Shown here: positions 26,458 to 35,758 of the stretch, one piece after another | How the letters are laid out: every line of letters begins with the position of its first letter | How positions within the stretch are numbered: the stretch's first letter is position 1 | Source of the DNA: an uncultured Opitutia bacterium | GTDB taxonomy: Bacteria > Verrucomicrobiota > Verrucomicrobiia > Opitutales > Opitutaceae | Length of the DNA: 64,000 bases | Direction of reading: 5' to 3' | Assembly (NCBI GenBank): GCA_903825285.1 | Contig: CAIJZY010000014.1 | Span: 248,001 to 312,000 of the forward strand | Program-made: the position numbers and the translations under genes | The notes under the pieces: model-generated | Seen by the model: the letters and a program-made list of their open reading frames with translations, nothing else | What the model was told of the DNA's origin: nothing | Databases searched by the model: none

Positions 26458-28071
26458 ATGAAGAATTTTGCCCAATCCCTGCTCGAGCTGTGGAAACAGT
26501 TCGGCGTCAACCAACGCGTGTCGCTGATCGTCGCCGCCGTCGCCGTCATCGGCGGCCTCATCGCCGTCGTGCTCTGGTCCCAGCGGCCCGACTACCAGCT
26601 GCTCTACGCCCGCCTGGGCGAGAAGGACGCCGCCGCCGTCATCGGCTACCTGCAGGCCCAGAACATCCCGCATCAGGTCACCGCCGGCGGCACCGCCGTC
26701 CAGGTGCCCAGCAACCAGGTCTACAAGCTGCGCATGGACCTCGCGGCGAAGGGGCTGCCCAGCGGCGACGGCGTGGGCTTTGAGATCTTCGACAAGGGCC
26801 AGTTCGGCCTGTCCGACTTCGTACAGCGTACCAACTACCTGCGCGCCCTCCAGGGCGAGCTGGCGCGCACGATCTCCCAGCTGCAGGGCGTGCACTCGGC
26901 GCGCGTGATGATCGTGCAGCCGGAGAACCGCCTTCTCCTCACCGAGCAGGGCGTGAAGCCCACCGCCTCCGTCTTCGTCGACGTCGGCGGCGGCCGCCTC
27001 GAGCTCGACCAGGTCAATTCCATCCGCCACCTCGTGGCCAACGCCGTCCAGGGCCTCCAGACCGACCAGGTCGCCGTCGTCGACAACCGCGGTCACGTGC
27101 TCTCCGAGGAGCTCCGCCAGGATCCCACGCTGGGCACCGCCTCGAGCCAGATGCGCTACCGCCAGCAGGTCGAGGACTACCTCGCCAAGAAGGTCGAGTC
27201 CATGCTCGCCACCGTGATCGGGCCGGGCAACGCCGTCGTCCGCGTCTCCGCCGAGATCGACACCGAGGCCACGGTCCTGACCCAGGACAAGTACGATCCC
27301 GAGGGCCAGGTGGTCCGCTCGCAGACCGTGTCCGAGGACAACAACAACTCCTCCGAGGCCCGCACCACCGGCGGCGCCGTCGGGGTCAGCGCCAACGTGC
27401 CCGACAAGGCGGTCACCGGGGCCGACGCCGCGCGGCCCATCTCCACGAGCGAGCAGACGCGCAAGAACCGCACCACTTCCTACGAGATCAACCACACCAC
27501 CACGAACGTCACCCGCAGCCCCGGCACCGTGAAGAGCGTGACCGCCGCGGTCTTCATCGCGCCGCGGACGGCCGCGGCCGCCCCGGCGGCCGACGGCAAG
27601 GCCGCGCCCGCGGCCGAGCCCGCCGTCGTCAAGCGCACGCCCGAGGAGCTTAACGCGCTCCGGCAGGTCGTGATCAACGCACTCGGACTCAAGCCGGCGC
27701 CCGGTCAGTCACTCGACTCGCTGGTGTCGCTGCAGGAGATCGAGTTCCAGCCCCCCGAGCGCCTGCCCGCGCAGATCGAGGCGATCCAGGGCGAGGGCCG
27801 GCTCCAGGGCTGGATGGAAATGGCCAGCCGGTGGGCCTCCGTCGTCGGGGCCGCCGCCGTGCTGCTCTTTTTCTGGCGCGCCCTGTCGCGCCAGAAACCC
27901 GAGCCGGTGCCGGTCGAGGTCCTCGCCCTCACCCCGGACGCCGCCAACCGCTCGCTCCCGAGCGCCAACGCCGTCACCCCCGAGCTCCTCAACGAGCTGA
28001 TCCGCCAGAAGCCGGCCAACGTCGGCGTCGCGCTCCGCGACTGGGTCGCCGCCCCCGCCGGCAAGAACTGA
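26458..28071 (+). CDS. fliF: Flagellar MS-ring protein FliF
   Basis: A 537-residue MS-ring subunit. A membrane helix at about 20-40 (SLIVAAVAVIGGLIAVVLW) is followed by the YscJ-like ring-building motif region (YQLLYARLGEKDAAAVIGYLQ), periplasmic domains, an unstructured insert (DNNNSSEARTT to TTNVT), a second membrane helix near 460-475 (WASVVGAAAVLLFFW) and a FliG-binding C-terminus (ANVGVALRDWV). Length and order are normal. Confidence 0.95.
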   Translation: MKNFAQSLLELWKQFGVNQRVSLIVAAVAVIGGLIAVVLWSQRPDYQLLYARLGEKDAAAVIGYLQAQNIPHQVTAGGTAVQVPSNQVYKLRMDLAAKGLPSGDGVGFEIFDKGQFGLSDFVQRTNYLRALQGELARTISQLQGVHSARVMIVQPENRLLLTEQGVKPTASVFVDVGGGRLELDQVNSIRHLVANAVQGLQTDQVAVVDNRGHVLSEELRQDPTLGTASSQMRYRQQVEDYLAKKVESMLATVIGPGNAVVRVSAEIDTEATVLTQDKYDPEGQVVRSQTVSEDNNNSSEARTTGGAVGVSANVPDKAVTGADAARPISTSEQTRKNRTTSYEINHTTTNVTRSPGTVKSVTAAVFIAPRTAAAAPAADGKAAPAAEPAVVKRTPEELNALRQVVINALGLKPAPGQSLDSLVSLQEIEFQPPERLPAQIEAIQGEGRLQGWMEMASRWASVVGAAAVLLFFWRALSRQKPEPVPVEVLALTPDAANRSLPSANAVTPELLNELIRQKPANVGVALRDWVAAPAGKN

Positions 28072-28078
28072 CCTCCCC

Positions 28079-29101
28079 ATGGCCGCCGATTTCGACTATA
28101 CCAAGCTCAGTCGCCAGCAGAAGCTCGCGGTCTTCCTCGTGGTCATCGGGCCCGAGGCGGCCGCGGAGGTGCTGCGCCAGTTCGAGGACGCGGAGATCGA
28201 GGTGCTCTGCCGCGAGATGTCCACCCTCGGCATCATCCCGCACGCCGCGCAGAAGCTGGTCCTGGAGGAGTTCTCCACCGTCGTGGCCTCGAGCGCCAGC
28301 TCCGTCCTCGGCGGCCTCGGCTACGCCCAGCGCACGCTCGAGATCGCGAAGGGGGACTACAAGGCCTCCGCCATCATCGGGCGCGTCGGCCCGGTCGGCA
28401 CCTCGGTCGATGTCATCAAGGACATCAGCGAGATGGAGGGCCGCCAGATCTTCAACCTGATCAAGCACGAGCAGCCGCAGACGATCTCGTTCGTCCTGTC
28501 CTACCTCGACAGCGCCAAGTCCTCGGAGGTCTTCGCCCTGCTCACCCCGGAGCTGCGCGAGGAGGTCCTGGAGCGGCTCGGCACGATCGAGTCCACCTCG
28601 CTCGAGCTCGTGGCCAAGATCGTCCACAGCCTCGGCAAGCACTTTGACAGCAAGGTCCGCCCCGCCTTCCATCGCAGCGGCGGCGTGCGCGCCGTGGCCG
28701 ACCTGCTGAACCAGCTCGAGAAGGACATGAGCAAGAACCTGCTCGCGCGCCTCGAGGAGCGGAACGCCTCCCTGAGCGCCGCGATCCGCAAGAAGCTCTT
28801 CAGCTTCGACGACCTCACCCGCCTCCAGCCGGCCGACCTGCAGCGCGTGCTGCGCGAGGTCGACTCGGCCAACCTCGCCATCTCGATGAAGTCCGCCAGC
28901 GAGACGCTGCGCGAGCGCATCTACGGCGCCATCTCCAAGCGCGCCGCCGAGAGCCTGAAGGAGGAGCTCGAGCTGCTCGGGCCGGTCCGCCTCAAGGACG
29001 TCGAGGCCGCGCAGGACTCCATCATCCAGGTCGTGCGCCGCCTCGAGGAGGAGGGCCAGATCACGCTCGAGTCCGACTCGGCCCAGAGCCTCATCGCCTG
29101 A
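28079..29101 (+). CDS. fliG: Flagellar motor switch protein FliG
   Basis: A 340-residue rotor protein of the C ring that contacts FliF, FliM and the stator. Signature segments: LSRQQKLAVFLVVIGPEAAAEVLRQF, a middle domain with EHPQT-like KHEQPQTISFVLSYLDS, and a C-terminal torque helix with FDDLTRLQPADLQRVLREVD. Charged residues on the torque helix are present. It lies 7 bases after fliF. Confidence 0.96.
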   Translation: MAADFDYTKLSRQQKLAVFLVVIGPEAAAEVLRQFEDAEIEVLCREMSTLGIIPHAAQKLVLEEFSTVVASSASSVLGGLGYAQRTLEIAKGDYKASAIIGRVGPVGTSVDVIKDISEMEGRQIFNLIKHEQPQTISFVLSYLDSAKSSEVFALLTPELREEVLERLGTIESTSLELVAKIVHSLGKHFDSKVRPAFHRSGGVRAVADLLNQLEKDMSKNLLARLEERNASLSAAIRKKLFSFDDLTRLQPADLQRVLREVDSANLAISMKSASETLRERIYGAISKRAAESLKEELELLGPVRLKDVEAAQDSIIQVVRRLEEEGQITLESDSAQSLIA

Positions 29102-29103
29102 CC

Positions 29104-29685
29104 ATGGCCCTCGCCAAGCTCATCGCCTTCGACCGGCCGCTCGCCAGCGCCGTCCTGCGCGGCCAGGCCGGCCGCCTCGTCAACGAGACCGAGCTCGCCG
29201 ACCGCGACCAGGCGGCCTACCGCCGCGGCGTGGACGACACCCGCGCCGCCGCCGACCAGCAGATGGTCGAGTTCCGCGCCGACATCGGCCAGCTCAGCGA
29301 CGGCATCCTCAAGAATTTGTCCACGCTGGAAACCGCCCTGGTGGGCCAGCTGCGCGAGGCCCTGCCGGACCTTGCGCTGGAGATTGCCCGCCGGCTGCTG
29401 GCCGGCTACGAGCCGCCGCCCGAGGTCGTCTCGCGCCTCTGCGCCGAGGCGCTCGAGGAGCTGTTCCCCGAGCGGGAAAACCTGGAGCTGGTCGTCAGCC
29501 CCCGCGACGCCGAGCTGCTGGAAAAGCTCCGGCCGGAATGGCAGCAGCGCTACCCCGGCCTGCGCGTGCGCAGCGACGTGGCCCTCACGCCCGGCGACTG
29601 CCAGGTGCGCAGCCGCTTCGGCCTCACCGACGCCCGGCTGACCACCAAGCTCTCCGCGCTCACCCACAGCCTTTCCCCCGCATGA
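29104..29685 (+). CDS. fliH: Flagellar export ATPase regulator FliH
   Basis: A 193-residue, mostly helical protein in the fliH position. The central helix region (DQQMVEFRADIGQLSDGILKNL) and the V-ATPase E-subunit-like C-terminal domain (LALEIARRLLAGYEPPP, NLELVVSPRDAELLEKLRP) fit FliH, which tethers and restrains the FliI ATPase. Sequence conservation in this family is low, so position carries much of the weight. The stop overlaps the fliI start. Confidence 0.85.
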   Translation: MALAKLIAFDRPLASAVLRGQAGRLVNETELADRDQAAYRRGVDDTRAAADQQMVEFRADIGQLSDGILKNLSTLETALVGQLREALPDLALEIARRLLAGYEPPPEVVSRLCAEALEELFPERENLELVVSPRDAELLEKLRPEWQQRYPGLRVRSDVALTPGDCQVRSRFGLTDARLTTKLSALTHSLSPA

Positions 29686-31004
29686 CCTCCGTCGTCGCTC
29701 CGCTCGTCGAAGTGCTCCGCACGCAGGTCCGCCACGTGCCGCCGGTGCAGCGCCTGGGCACCGTCACCGGGGTCGCCGGCCTCGTCATCGAGTCCGACGG
29801 CCCGAACGTCGGCCTCGGCGAGCTCTGCCTCGTCCGCTCGGCGCGCGACAACTTCAGCGTCCGCGCCGAGGTCGTGGGCTTCCGCGAGCACCGCGTCCTC
29901 CTCATGCCCCTCGGGCCCATGGCGGGGCTGCACGTCGGCTGCGAGGTCGCGGCCTGCGACTATCCGCCGCTGCCGCGCCCCGGCCCGGAGATGCTCGGCC
30001 GCGTGCTCGACGCGCTGGGCCGGCCCTTTGACGGCCTGGGCATGCTGCCGGTGGACCGGCAGGCGCCCACGGCCGGCTCCCCGCCGCATCCGCTGCGCCG
30101 CCAGCGCATCCGCGCGCCGTTTGTCACCGGCGTGCGCGCCCTCGACGCCTTCACCCCCTTCGGCCGCGGCCAGCGCCTCGGCCTGTTCGCCGGCTCCGGC
30201 GTCGGCAAGTCCACGCTCATGGGCATGATCGCCCGCGGCTCCGACGCCGACGTCATCGTCGTCGCCCTTGTCGGCGAGCGCGGCCGCGAGGTGCGCGAGT
30301 TCATCGAGAAGGACCTCGGTCCCGAGGGCCTGAAGCGTTCCGTCGTGGTCGTCGCCACGTCCGACACCCCGGCGCCGCTGCGGCTGCGCGCGGCCTTCAC
30401 GGCCACCGCGATCGCGGAGGCCTGGCGCGACACGGGCCGCAACGTGCTCCTCATCATGGACTCGGTCACGCGCTTCGCCATGGCGCAGCGCGAGATCGGC
30501 CTGGCCATCGGCGAGCCGCCCGCCACGCGGGGCTACACGCCGTCCGTGTTTGCCCTGCTCCCGCGGCTGCTCGAGCGCGCGGGCGCCGGCGAGCAGGGGG
30601 CCATCACCGCGCTCTACACCGTCCTGGTCGAGGGCGACGACATGAACGAGCCGGTGGCGGACGCCGTGCGCGGCATCCTCGACGGCCACATCGTGCTTTC
30701 CCGCGCGCTGGCGCACTTCAACCATTATCCGGCCATTGACGTCCTCGAGAGCGTCAGCCGGCTGACCCGCGACGTCTGCACGCCCGAGGAGGTCGCGCTG
30801 GCCGGCCGGGCGCGCGAGCACCTCGCCCTGTACCGCAAGAACGAGGACCTCGTCTCGATCGGTGCCTACCAGAAGGGCGCGAATCCCGCGCTCGACGACG
30901 CGATCCTGCGGCACGGGCCGCTGCGCCAGTTTCTGTGCCAGGGGATCCACGAGCACACGCCGCGACTCCAGGCCTATTCCCAGCTAAAAACCATCCTGTC
31001 ATGA
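29682..31004 (+). CDS. fliI: Flagellar export ATPase FliI
   Basis: A 440-residue F1-beta-like ATPase that energises substrate delivery to the export gate. Walker A is GLFAGSGVGKST, Walker B is LLIMDSVTRFAMAQREI, and the family signature RGYTPSVFALLPRLLERAG is nearly exact. The ATG at 29682 overlaps the fliH stop (ATGA) and gives the usual N-terminus. The 3' end overlaps fliJ in the same way. Confidence 0.96.
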   Translation: MTSVVAPLVEVLRTQVRHVPPVQRLGTVTGVAGLVIESDGPNVGLGELCLVRSARDNFSVRAEVVGFREHRVLLMPLGPMAGLHVGCEVAACDYPPLPRPGPEMLGRVLDALGRPFDGLGMLPVDRQAPTAGSPPHPLRRQRIRAPFVTGVRALDAFTPFGRGQRLGLFAGSGVGKSTLMGMIARGSDADVIVVALVGERGREVREFIEKDLGPEGLKRSVVVVATSDTPAPLRLRAAFTATAIAEAWRDTGRNVLLIMDSVTRFAMAQREIGLAIGEPPATRGYTPSVFALLPRLLERAGAGEQGAITALYTVLVEGDDMNEPVADAVRGILDGHIVLSRALAHFNHYPAIDVLESVSRLTRDVCTPEEVALAGRAREHLALYRKNEDLVSIGAYQKGANPALDDAILRHGPLRQFLCQGIHEHTPRLQAYSQLKTILS

Positions 31005-31453
31005 AGCGCTTTCGCTTTAACCTCCGACCGGTCTCCGTGATCCGGACGCATCATGAGATGCGGGCCCGCGATGCCTTTGCCACTGCCGTCCATCTCTATG
31101 TCGAGGCCGAGGAGCGGCTCGCCCGCGTGCGGGAGCGCAAGGCCGAGTTCGAGGCCGCGCTCTTCGCCGGCCGCCGCGACCGGTTCCACGCCGCCGCCGA
31201 GGCGCAGACGCTCGCCGCCTACCGCCGCGAGTGCCTCGAGGAGATCGAAACCGAGCGCGGCGTGATCGCCGCGCGCGCACTGATGATCGAGCGCCGCGCC
31301 GAGTACGTCGAGGCGCACCGTCGCCTGGAGGTGGTGAACCGCCTCGAGGCCAAGGCCCGCGCCTCCCACCGCCAGGCCGCCAACCGCGAAGAGCAGGCCG
31401 AGTTCGATGAATTCGCCGGCCGCGCCGCGCACCGGAAACTTGCCGCCGTATGA
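31001..31453 (+). CDS. fliJ: Flagellar export chaperone/stalk protein FliJ
   Basis: A 150-residue coiled-coil protein with strongly charged, helix-forming sequence starting MKRFRFNLRPVSVIRTHHEM. FliJ inserts into the FliI hexamer and links it to FlhA. The start overlaps the fliI stop and the stop overlaps the next start, indicating translational coupling. The family is divergent, and identity comes from the KRFRF..L..V start, coiled coil and position. Confidence 0.88.
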   Translation: MKRFRFNLRPVSVIRTHHEMRARDAFATAVHLYVEAEERLARVRERKAEFEAALFAGRRDRFHAAAEAQTLAAYRRECLEEIETERGVIAARALMIERRAEYVEAHRRLEVVNRLEAKARASHRQAANREEQAEFDEFAGRAAHRKLAAV

Positions 31454-32067
31454 TCACGAAACTGCAGAACCCGCTCACGGCCATGGCCGTGAGCCTCGTG
31501 CTCAGCGTGGTGCTGGGCGCCGCCCTGTGCTGGCGCGCCGCCGCGCCCCTGCTGGAACTCGCCGCGGCCGCCCGGCCGAAGCCCGCCGCCGCGGGCAAGG
31601 ACAAGGGCTGGGATTTTTGGACGATTGAGATCGAGAACATCTCCACCGACCTTCGCGAGGAACGGGCCCGCCTCCACAAGCAGGCCGACCTGCAGGACCA
31701 GCGCGCCGCCCGCCTGGCCGCCGAGGAAAAGGAACTGGGCAAAATCCGCACCGACATCGAGGGCCTCCGCACGGAGATCGCCGACAAGGTCATTGAAATC
31801 ACCGCCGACGAGGCGAAAAACCTCCGGACGCTGTCCCAGACCTACACCAACCTGTCGCCCCGCGCCGCCGTCGCGATCCTGCGGGAAATGGACGACGTCA
31901 CCGTCGTCAAGATCCTCTCGCTGATGAAGCCCGACGTGGTCGGGCCCATCTTCGAGGAAATGAGCCACACCGCCAGCACCGATGGCCCGCTGGCCCGCCG
32001 CGCCGCCATCCTCTCCGAAAAACTGCGGCTGATGAAGGCGAACAAGCCCGCCAGCCCCAGCAGCTAA
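31450..32067 (+). CDS. motE: MotE-like periplasmic flagellar protein
   Basis: 205 residues: one N-terminal membrane helix (AMAVSLVLSVVLGAALCW), a long coiled coil (DLREERARLHKQADLQDQRAARL...), and a C-terminal MgtE-N-like helical domain (LSPRAAVAILREMDDVTVVKILSLMKPDVVGPIFEEM). This is the layout of MotE, which in other bacteria assists stator protein MotC/MotB function, and of similar genes next to fliJ. The gene symbol is by architecture and position. It is translationally coupled to fliJ. Confidence 0.78.
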   Translation: MITKLQNPLTAMAVSLVLSVVLGAALCWRAAAPLLELAAAARPKPAAAGKDKGWDFWTIEIENISTDLREERARLHKQADLQDQRAARLAAEEKELGKIRTDIEGLRTEIADKVIEITADEAKNLRTLSQTYTNLSPRAAVAILREMDDVTVVKILSLMKPDVVGPIFEEMSHTASTDGPLARRAAILSEKLRLMKANKPASPSS

Positions 32068-32127
32068 CCCGGAATTCCCCGCGTCCAAGGATGGATGCGG
32101 TTGCTCGCCACGGAGGGTGTCATCGCC

Positions 32128-33705
32128 ATGCAACTCTCCGCCTCCGTCCTTCCACTCGATCCCTCGCTCCCCACGTTGCCCGCCGCGGGCCTCACCGGCC
32201 CCGCCATCCCGGGCATCACCGGAAGACTGCCGGCAATCTTCGCCGATCTCCTGCCGGGCCAGCCGGCTCCGGCCGCGACTGGCGGAACGCAGAAAAATCC
32301 CGCGACGCCAGATTCCGCGACCCTTGAGGCTGCCGCCGCGCAGCTCGTGGGCTGGTTGTTCACCACGCCGGTCCCGGTCCAGCCGGTCGACATTTCCCTG
32401 AGTGCTGACCCGACTGCGGCCTCAGTCCCGACCGCGGCCCCGACTGCGAGCGCGGCCCCGGCTGCGAATGCTGCCGAGGGGATCGCGACGCTGGGAGAGA
32501 GTGGAGGAAGTGCGCCGGCCGCCGGTTTCTGGTCCGCCCCGGTGAATCCTGGTCAGGCGGGACCGATGCCGTTCCCGCAAACGGCGGCGTCCACCCCGAA
32601 AAGTCAGGCCGAATCCGGCGCGCAGCAGCCCCTCACGCCCCAGCCGCCCCAGCCACCCCAGCCGGCCCAGCCGCCCCTGACGCCTCCGCCACCTCTGATG
32701 CCTCTGTCGACACTCATGCCGCTCGCAGCCGCGCCCGCACCGCTGTCCAAGGCAGCGCTGCCGACTCAGGCGGAGAGAGTACCCGTGCCGTCGCCGACCG
32801 CGCCCGCTGGGCATGCGATCGAGCCGGCAACGGCCACTCCCGCGGCGCCGACCGTCGAGTTGGCGGTCGTGGCGTCCGTCGATTCGCAGCCGTCCGGAAC
32901 GACGCCACTCCGCCGGGCAGCCATGGACGAGCGCGGGGACGTGGCAGTCTCCGTGATCCAGGGGGAAAATATTGCCCCTGCGGCCGAGAAATTTGTGCCA
33001 CGGGAAAATTCCATCGTTTTGGCCGGGGATAAAAAAATTCTAAGCACTACGGACAAGCAGGTTACAGGACGGCCCGGCAGCCTTGGCATCGGCATTGCTA
33101 TGCCTGCGACCACCATGTCCATGACCGCCTCCCACCCGACGAATTCCACGGCGGCCCTGCCGCCGGCGGGAGCATTGGGGGCGAGCGCGGAGCGGACCGC
33201 GACGTCGGCGCAGGTGATCCTGCCCGAAACCACCGTGGCCAGCCAGGCGCAGCGCGCGGTTGAGGCGGTCACGACGGCTGCGGAACGGGCCAGCACGGCC
33301 GGCCGCACGTCCGTGCAGATCCAGTTTTCCCTGAGCGGCGCGGACCTGTCGGTGCGCGTCGAGCTCCGCGGCGACGCCGTGCATGCGACCTTCCAGACGG
33401 ATTCGAGCGAGCTGCGCACCGCGCTGGCCGCCGAGTGGCAGACCGCGAGCGCCGGTGCGGCGGGCGGGATGCGCCTGACCGAGGCCGTGTTCACGCCGGC
33501 CGCCCCGGCCGGCAATGCGGGCACGTCATTGTCCGGCGAGGGCGCCCCGCAGCAGCGTGAGAACCAAAGCCGCGAGGCCGCGGAAGTTTTCGACCACACC
33601 AGCCTGCGTCCGCTCGCCTCGGGCCGCCGCCGCACCGCGGCCGCCGTCTCCGACTCCCGGCCCTGGTCCGCCCGTTCCAACCTGAATCTCTACACCTTCG
33701 CCTAA
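32128..33705 (+). CDS. fliK: Flagellar hook-length control protein FliK
   Basis: 525 residues. The first 380 residues are low-complexity, rich in Ala, Pro and Thr, including a proline stretch around residues 170-210 ([19 protein letters not shown]). The C-terminal domain around [42 protein letters not shown] is the recognisable FliK core that triggers the export specificity switch. The ATG at 32128 is preferred since GGAGG lies 11 bases upstream (32112-32116). An in-frame ATG at 32095 is the alternative. It lies between motE and flgD, as expected. Confidence 0.85.
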   Translation: MQLSASVLPLDPSLPTLPAAGLTGPAIPGITGRLPAIFADLLPGQPAPAATGGTQKNPATPDSATLEAAAAQLVGWLFTTPVPVQPVDISLSADPTAASVPTAAPTASAAPAANAAEGIATLGESGGSAPAAGFWSAPVNPGQAGPMPFPQTAASTPKSQAESGAQQPLTPQPPQPPQPAQPPLTPPPPLMPLSTLMPLAAAPAPLSKAALPTQAERVPVPSPTAPAGHAIEPATATPAAPTVELAVVASVDSQPSGTTPLRRAAMDERGDVAVSVIQGENIAPAAEKFVPRENSIVLAGDKKILSTTDKQVTGRPGSLGIGIAMPATTMSMTASHPTNSTAALPPAGALGASAERTATSAQVILPETTVASQAQRAVEAVTTAAERASTAGRTSVQIQFSLSGADLSVRVELRGDAVHATFQTDSSELRTALAAEWQTASAGAAGGMRLTEAVFTPAAPAGNAGTSLSGEGAPQQRENQSREAAEVFDHTSLRPLASGRRRTAAAVSDSRPWSARSNLNLYTFA

Positions 33706-33709
33706 CGCC

Positions 33710-34201
33710 ATGTCCTCGATCACCCCCGTTTCCAGTGCGATGAGCACGACGACCACCGGTGCCACCACCGGCACGACCACCTCGACCGTCGGCCAGCAGG
33801 CGCTCGGCCAGGCGGATTTCCTGAAGCTCCTCTCGGTCCAGTTCCAGAGCCAGGACCCGATGAAGCCGATGGACGACACGGCGTTCATCGCGCAGATGGC
33901 CCAGTTCACCTCCCTGCAGCAGACGCAGACCCTCACCCAGCAGATGACGCAGCTGCGCGCCAACCAGGACCTCGCGACGGCCAACAGCTACATCGGCCGG
34001 CAGCTCACGGTCGACGGCGGCAACGGCACCACCGTGACCGGCAATGTCACGGCGGTCGACGCCTCCGGCGCCGCGCCCCAGCTCATCATCAACGGCAAGC
34101 CCTACGCCCTGACCACCGTCCTCAAGGTGGAGCCCGGCGCGACACCGACCGCCACCGCTTCCTCCACCAGCACGCAACCGGCCGCCACCAGCGGTTCATA
34201 A
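33710..34201 (+). CDS. flgD: Flagellar hook capping protein FlgD
   Basis: 163 residues, hook scaffold protein. The conserved N-terminal part is clear: [45 protein letters not shown] short C-terminal region follows ([10 protein letters not shown]...), so this is a compact form without the full Ig/tudor insert seen in longer FlgD proteins. It lies immediately before the hook gene. Confidence 0.94.
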   Translation: MSSITPVSSAMSTTTTGATTGTTTSTVGQQALGQADFLKLLSVQFQSQDPMKPMDDTAFIAQMAQFTSLQQTQTLTQQMTQLRANQDLATANSYIGRQLTVDGGNGTTVTGNVTAVDASGAAPQLIINGKPYALTTVLKVEPGATPTATASSTSTQPAATSGS

Positions 34202-34232
34202 TCCCCCAACCTCTAAGTAAACCATCACCACC

Positions 34233-35111
34233 ATGTCACTCATCGGCACAATGGACAGCGGCGTCAGCGCCCTCCGGACTTTTCAAAAGGGTCTCGAGAT
34301 CATCGGCAACAACATCGCGAACGTTAACACGAGCGGCTTCAAGAGCGCCTCGGCGTCCTACGCGGACAGCTTCAGCAACATCCTCCAGCTCTCCTCGCCG
34401 GCGGCGGGCGGGGCCGGCTCCAACACGTCGACCATCGCGATCGGCACCGGCGTCAGCATCTCCGGCGTCTCCACCAATTTCGGCCAGGGCTCCCTCTCGA
34501 GCACGGGCAACACGACCGACCTCGGCATTTCCGGCAGCGGTTACTTCATCGTGAAGAACCCCAATGACGGCAGCAGCTACGCCACGCGCGACGGCAACTT
34601 CCGCCTGGATTCGGCCGGCAACCTCGTCACCCAGCAGGGCTACCACGTGCAGGGCCTCACCGGCGGCACCGCTGGCACCCCTCCCGCTACCGTGGGTGAC
34701 ATCACGCTCGGCACCCCGCCGGCCGGCACGCAGCTTCAGTCCTTCACCATCGATAAGACCGGCAACCTGGTCGAGTTCTACTCCGACGGCACGTCGACCA
34801 CGACGAACCAGGTCCTCCTCCAGAGTTTCCACGACCCGTCGGCCCTGACCAGCGTCGGCAACGGGCTCTTCGCGGGCATGGGCTCCGCCGGCCCGGTCAG
34901 CGGCTCGACGACCCTCTCCGCCGCCAGCAACACGGCTGGCAGCAATGGCCTGGGCACCGTGCAGTCCGGCACCCTTGAGCTCTCGAACGTCGACCTGACG
35001 CAGCAGTTCTCCGACCTGATCACGACCCAGCGCAGCTTCCAGGCCGCGTCGCGCCTGATCACGGTCTCCGACACCGTGCTGGACGACATCGTCAACCTGA
35101 AGACCCGCTAA
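34233..35111 (+). CDS. flgE: Flagellar hook protein FlgE (short form)
   Basis: 292 residues. The N-terminal rod/hook signature MDSGVSALRTFQKGLEIIGNNIANVNTSGFKS and the C-terminal helix SNVDLTQQFSDLITTQRSFQAASRLITVSDTVLDDIVNLK identify a hook-class axial protein. Position after flgD indicates FlgE. It is shorter than the usual 400 or more residues, meaning reduced surface-exposed D2 domains, though a FlgBL_D-like middle is visible (GSYFIVKNP-like GSGYFIVKNPND). Confidence 0.9.
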   Translation: MSLIGTMDSGVSALRTFQKGLEIIGNNIANVNTSGFKSASASYADSFSNILQLSSPAAGGAGSNTSTIAIGTGVSISGVSTNFGQGSLSSTGNTTDLGISGSGYFIVKNPNDGSSYATRDGNFRLDSAGNLVTQQGYHVQGLTGGTAGTPPATVGDITLGTPPAGTQLQSFTIDKTGNLVEFYSDGTSTTTNQVLLQSFHDPSALTSVGNGLFAGMGSAGPVSGSTTLSAASNTAGSNGLGTVQSGTLELSNVDLTQQFSDLITTQRSFQAASRLITVSDTVLDDIVNLKTR

Positions 35112-35122
35112 GGCATACTCCC

Positions 35123-35746
35123 ATGGCCGCTTCCAAAGCCGAAACTCCCGCCACTCCGGCCCCGGCCGCCGCGCCGGCGCCCGCGACTGCGCCTGCGGGT
35201 GCGGCTCCGGCGGCGGCTTCGGCCGTCAGCAAGCTCAAGCCCTGGCTGCCGGTGGCGGCCGCCCTGCTGCTGGCCCCCGCGCTCACCTTTGCGACCGCCG
35301 AGTTCGTCCTGGTGCCCCGGCTCCAGAAGAAGCTCGCGGCCGCCATGGCCAACCCGGAGGCCACCGCGGCCGCCGCGGCCCAGGCCAGCGCCGAGGGCCA
35401 CGGCGAGAAAGGCGGCAAGGACGGCAAGGAGGGCAAGGACAACGGCGCGCCCAATTACGAGTTCCAGAACGTCGTCGTGAATCTCGCCGGCACCATGGGC
35501 ACGCGCTACCTCAAGACCAGCTTCATGGTCACCGGCGCCGACGCCGGCATCAAGGAGGCCTTCGAGTCCAACAAGCCGCGCCTCACCGACGTCACGCTCA
35601 ACGTCCTGTCGTCACTCACGCTGGCCGACCTCGAGGAGCCCGGCGCCAAGAACGTCATCCGCGAGAAGCTCGTCACGGCCTACAACCAGGCCCTCGGCCG
35701 CAAGGTCGCCGAGCAGGTCTATTTCTCCGACTTCGTGATCCAGTAA
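35123..35746 (+). CDS. fliL: Flagellar basal body-associated protein FliL
   Basis: 207 residues. An Ala/Pro-rich cytoplasmic N-terminus (about 35 residues) precedes a single membrane helix (WLPVAAALLLAPALTFATAEFVL) and a periplasmic domain with the FliL pattern: FQNVVVNLAGTMGTRYLKTSFMVTG and LTDVTLNVLSSLTLADLEEPGAKNVIREKLV. FliL surrounds and stabilises the stator. The Gly/Lys/Asp-rich linker is low complexity. It lies directly before fliM. Confidence 0.92.
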   Translation: MAASKAETPATPAPAAAPAPATAPAGAAPAAASAVSKLKPWLPVAAALLLAPALTFATAEFVLVPRLQKKLAAAMANPEATAAAAAQASAEGHGEKGGKDGKEGKDNGAPNYEFQNVVVNLAGTMGTRYLKTSFMVTGADAGIKEAFESNKPRLTDVTLNVLSSLTLADLEEPGAKNVIREKLVTAYNQALGRKVAEQVYFSDFVIQ

Positions 35747-35758
35747 GGAGTCCGCGCG